Shown one piece after another: positions 6,671-7,274 of a stretch of 7,274 nt of DNA. The stretch is from Pseudomonadota bacterium (lineage in GTDB: Bacteria > Pseudomonadota > Alphaproteobacteria > Acetobacterales > Acetobacteraceae). The stretch is taken from the NCBI GenBank assembly GCA_021807975.1, contig JAKBCJ010000243.1, forward strand, positions 1 through 7,274. The letters are read 5' to 3'. The notes under the pieces are model-generated. The model was not told where the DNA came from and made no database searches. It was given only the letters and a program-made list of their open reading frames with translations. Every line of letters begins with the position of its first letter. The stretch's first letter is position 1. Position numbers and translations under genes: made by a program.

Positions 6671-7274
6671 GTGAAGACAACGACGCCAGTCTATCCCCCC
6701 ACCTGCTTCGGTGCCCCGCTGCTGGCACACCCGGCCGGTACATGGCGCGCGAAGGCCCGCGCCCTGCTGCGCGGCGTCCGCGACCGTCTGGTCATTGTAA
6801 CCGACTGGCTGGCGACCCGAACCCCGGCGGCGCATCCGCGCCGCGGTATCGCGGTGATCATGCCCCACGGCCTCGGCGATTTGCTGCTGTTAACCCCCGC
6901 CCTGACCCATATCCGGACGTGTTCGCCCGGGGAGCCCGTTGTTCTGATTTGTTCGGCCGCTGCCAAGGACTATGCCGAACTCTACGTCAAACCCGATATT
7001 CTGATCCTGATCGATCGGGTTCGCCTTCGCCGCGACCTTATCTTTCGTATGCGGACCCTGGCATCGATTGCCCGAACCGGAACCCGCATCGCCCTGCAGC
7101 CCAGCTATAACCGGGAACATCTGATCGAGGATGCGCTCGTCCGGGCAACCGGAGCGGACCAGCGGATCGGCGCGGACGGATCGGAGATATTGATTTCCCC
7201 GGCGGAGCGGTTCCGCGGCGACCGGTGGTACACCCGTCTGGTCGACTCATCGCCCGAGTCGCGGCACGAATCGG
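6671..7274 (+). CDS. Glycosyltransferase family 9 (heptosyltransferase-like), 3' end outside window
   Basis: The reading frame is open to the right edge and gives 201 residues. After a basic N-terminal stretch, GIAVIMPHGLGDLLLLTPALTHIR (59-82) is the hallmark first Rossmann strand and loop of GT9 enzymes, followed by EPVVLICSAAAKDYAEL (88-104) and QPSYNREHLIEDALVRATGADQRIG (143-167), which also fits the family. GT9 enzymes transfer heptose or related sugars from ADP-sugars onto lipopolysaccharide core or surface glycans at the inner face of the cytoplasmic membrane; the acceptor here is unknown. The C-terminal donor-binding domain lies beyond the window. The GTG at 6671 is chosen because TGAGA ends 6 bases upstream. 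The in-frame ATG at 6632 would add 13 residues and has a weaker GGCTGG upstream. The frame is open back to a TAA at 6572-6574. Confidence 0.82.
   Translation, partial: MKTTTPVYPPTCFGAPLLAHPAGTWRAKARALLRGVRDRLVIVTDWLATRTPAAHPRRGIAVIMPHGLGDLLLLTPALTHIRTCSPGEPVVLICSAAAKDYAELYVKPDILILIDRVRLRRDLIFRMRTLASIARTGTRIALQPSYNREHLIEDALVRATGADQRIGADGSEILISPAERFRGDRWYTRLVDSSPESRHES

Noticed and set aside
6547..7110. Plus-strand 187-codon frame in the tRNA-to-GT9 region
   Set aside because: It overlaps the GT9 frame in another phase. The GT9 frame contains the PHGLGDLLLLTPAL motif, while this one gives an Arg/Pro-rich string.

Overview
The window reads as ordinary chromosomal DNA of a GC-rich alphaproteobacterium, perhaps from Rhodospirillales or Acetobacterales. 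The placement rests on high GC, third-position G/C preference, a tRNA-Pro with encoded CCA, a YcgN-type cysteine-cluster protein and the alphaproteobacteria-like form of ATP-dependent DNA ligase. It is an inference from recalled family resemblance, with no database comparison behind it. I see no transposase, integrase, phage gene, CRISPR array or attachment site.

Layout from left to right: (1) 1-1992, minus strand: the first 664 codons of a large GH63/MGH1-like glycoside hydrolase that runs off the left edge. (2) 1993-2428: a 436-base gap between divergent genes, holding a 7-bp GC hairpin and a possible promoter for the next gene. (3) 2429-3316, plus: an exported SYLF (Ysc84-like) domain protein with a Pro/Gln-rich tail, followed by a strong 10-bp hairpin. 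(4) 3396-3872, plus: a YcgN-family (UPF0260) cysteine-cluster protein. (5) 3954-4742, minus: an HpcH/HpaI-family class II aldolase/lyase. (6) 4795-6378, minus: an ATP-dependent DNA ligase of the type usually linked to an Lhr-like helicase and a beta-lactamase-fold exonuclease. It lies 52 bases upstream of the aldolase and may be cotranscribed with it. (7) 6467-6543, plus: tRNA-Pro(GGG). (8) 6671-7274, plus: the N-terminal two-thirds or so of a GT9 (heptosyltransferase-like) glycosyltransferase cut by the right edge.

The genes do not form one obvious pathway. The GH63 enzyme, SYLF protein and GT9 enzyme touch carbohydrate and envelope biology, the ligase is DNA repair, and the aldolase is carbon metabolism. 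The points most worth a second look are the ligase without its usual partners and next to an aldolase, the proline-rich tail of the SYLF protein, and two hairpin structures (before ycgN and before the tRNA). I found no convincing evidence of an undescribed multi-gene system.
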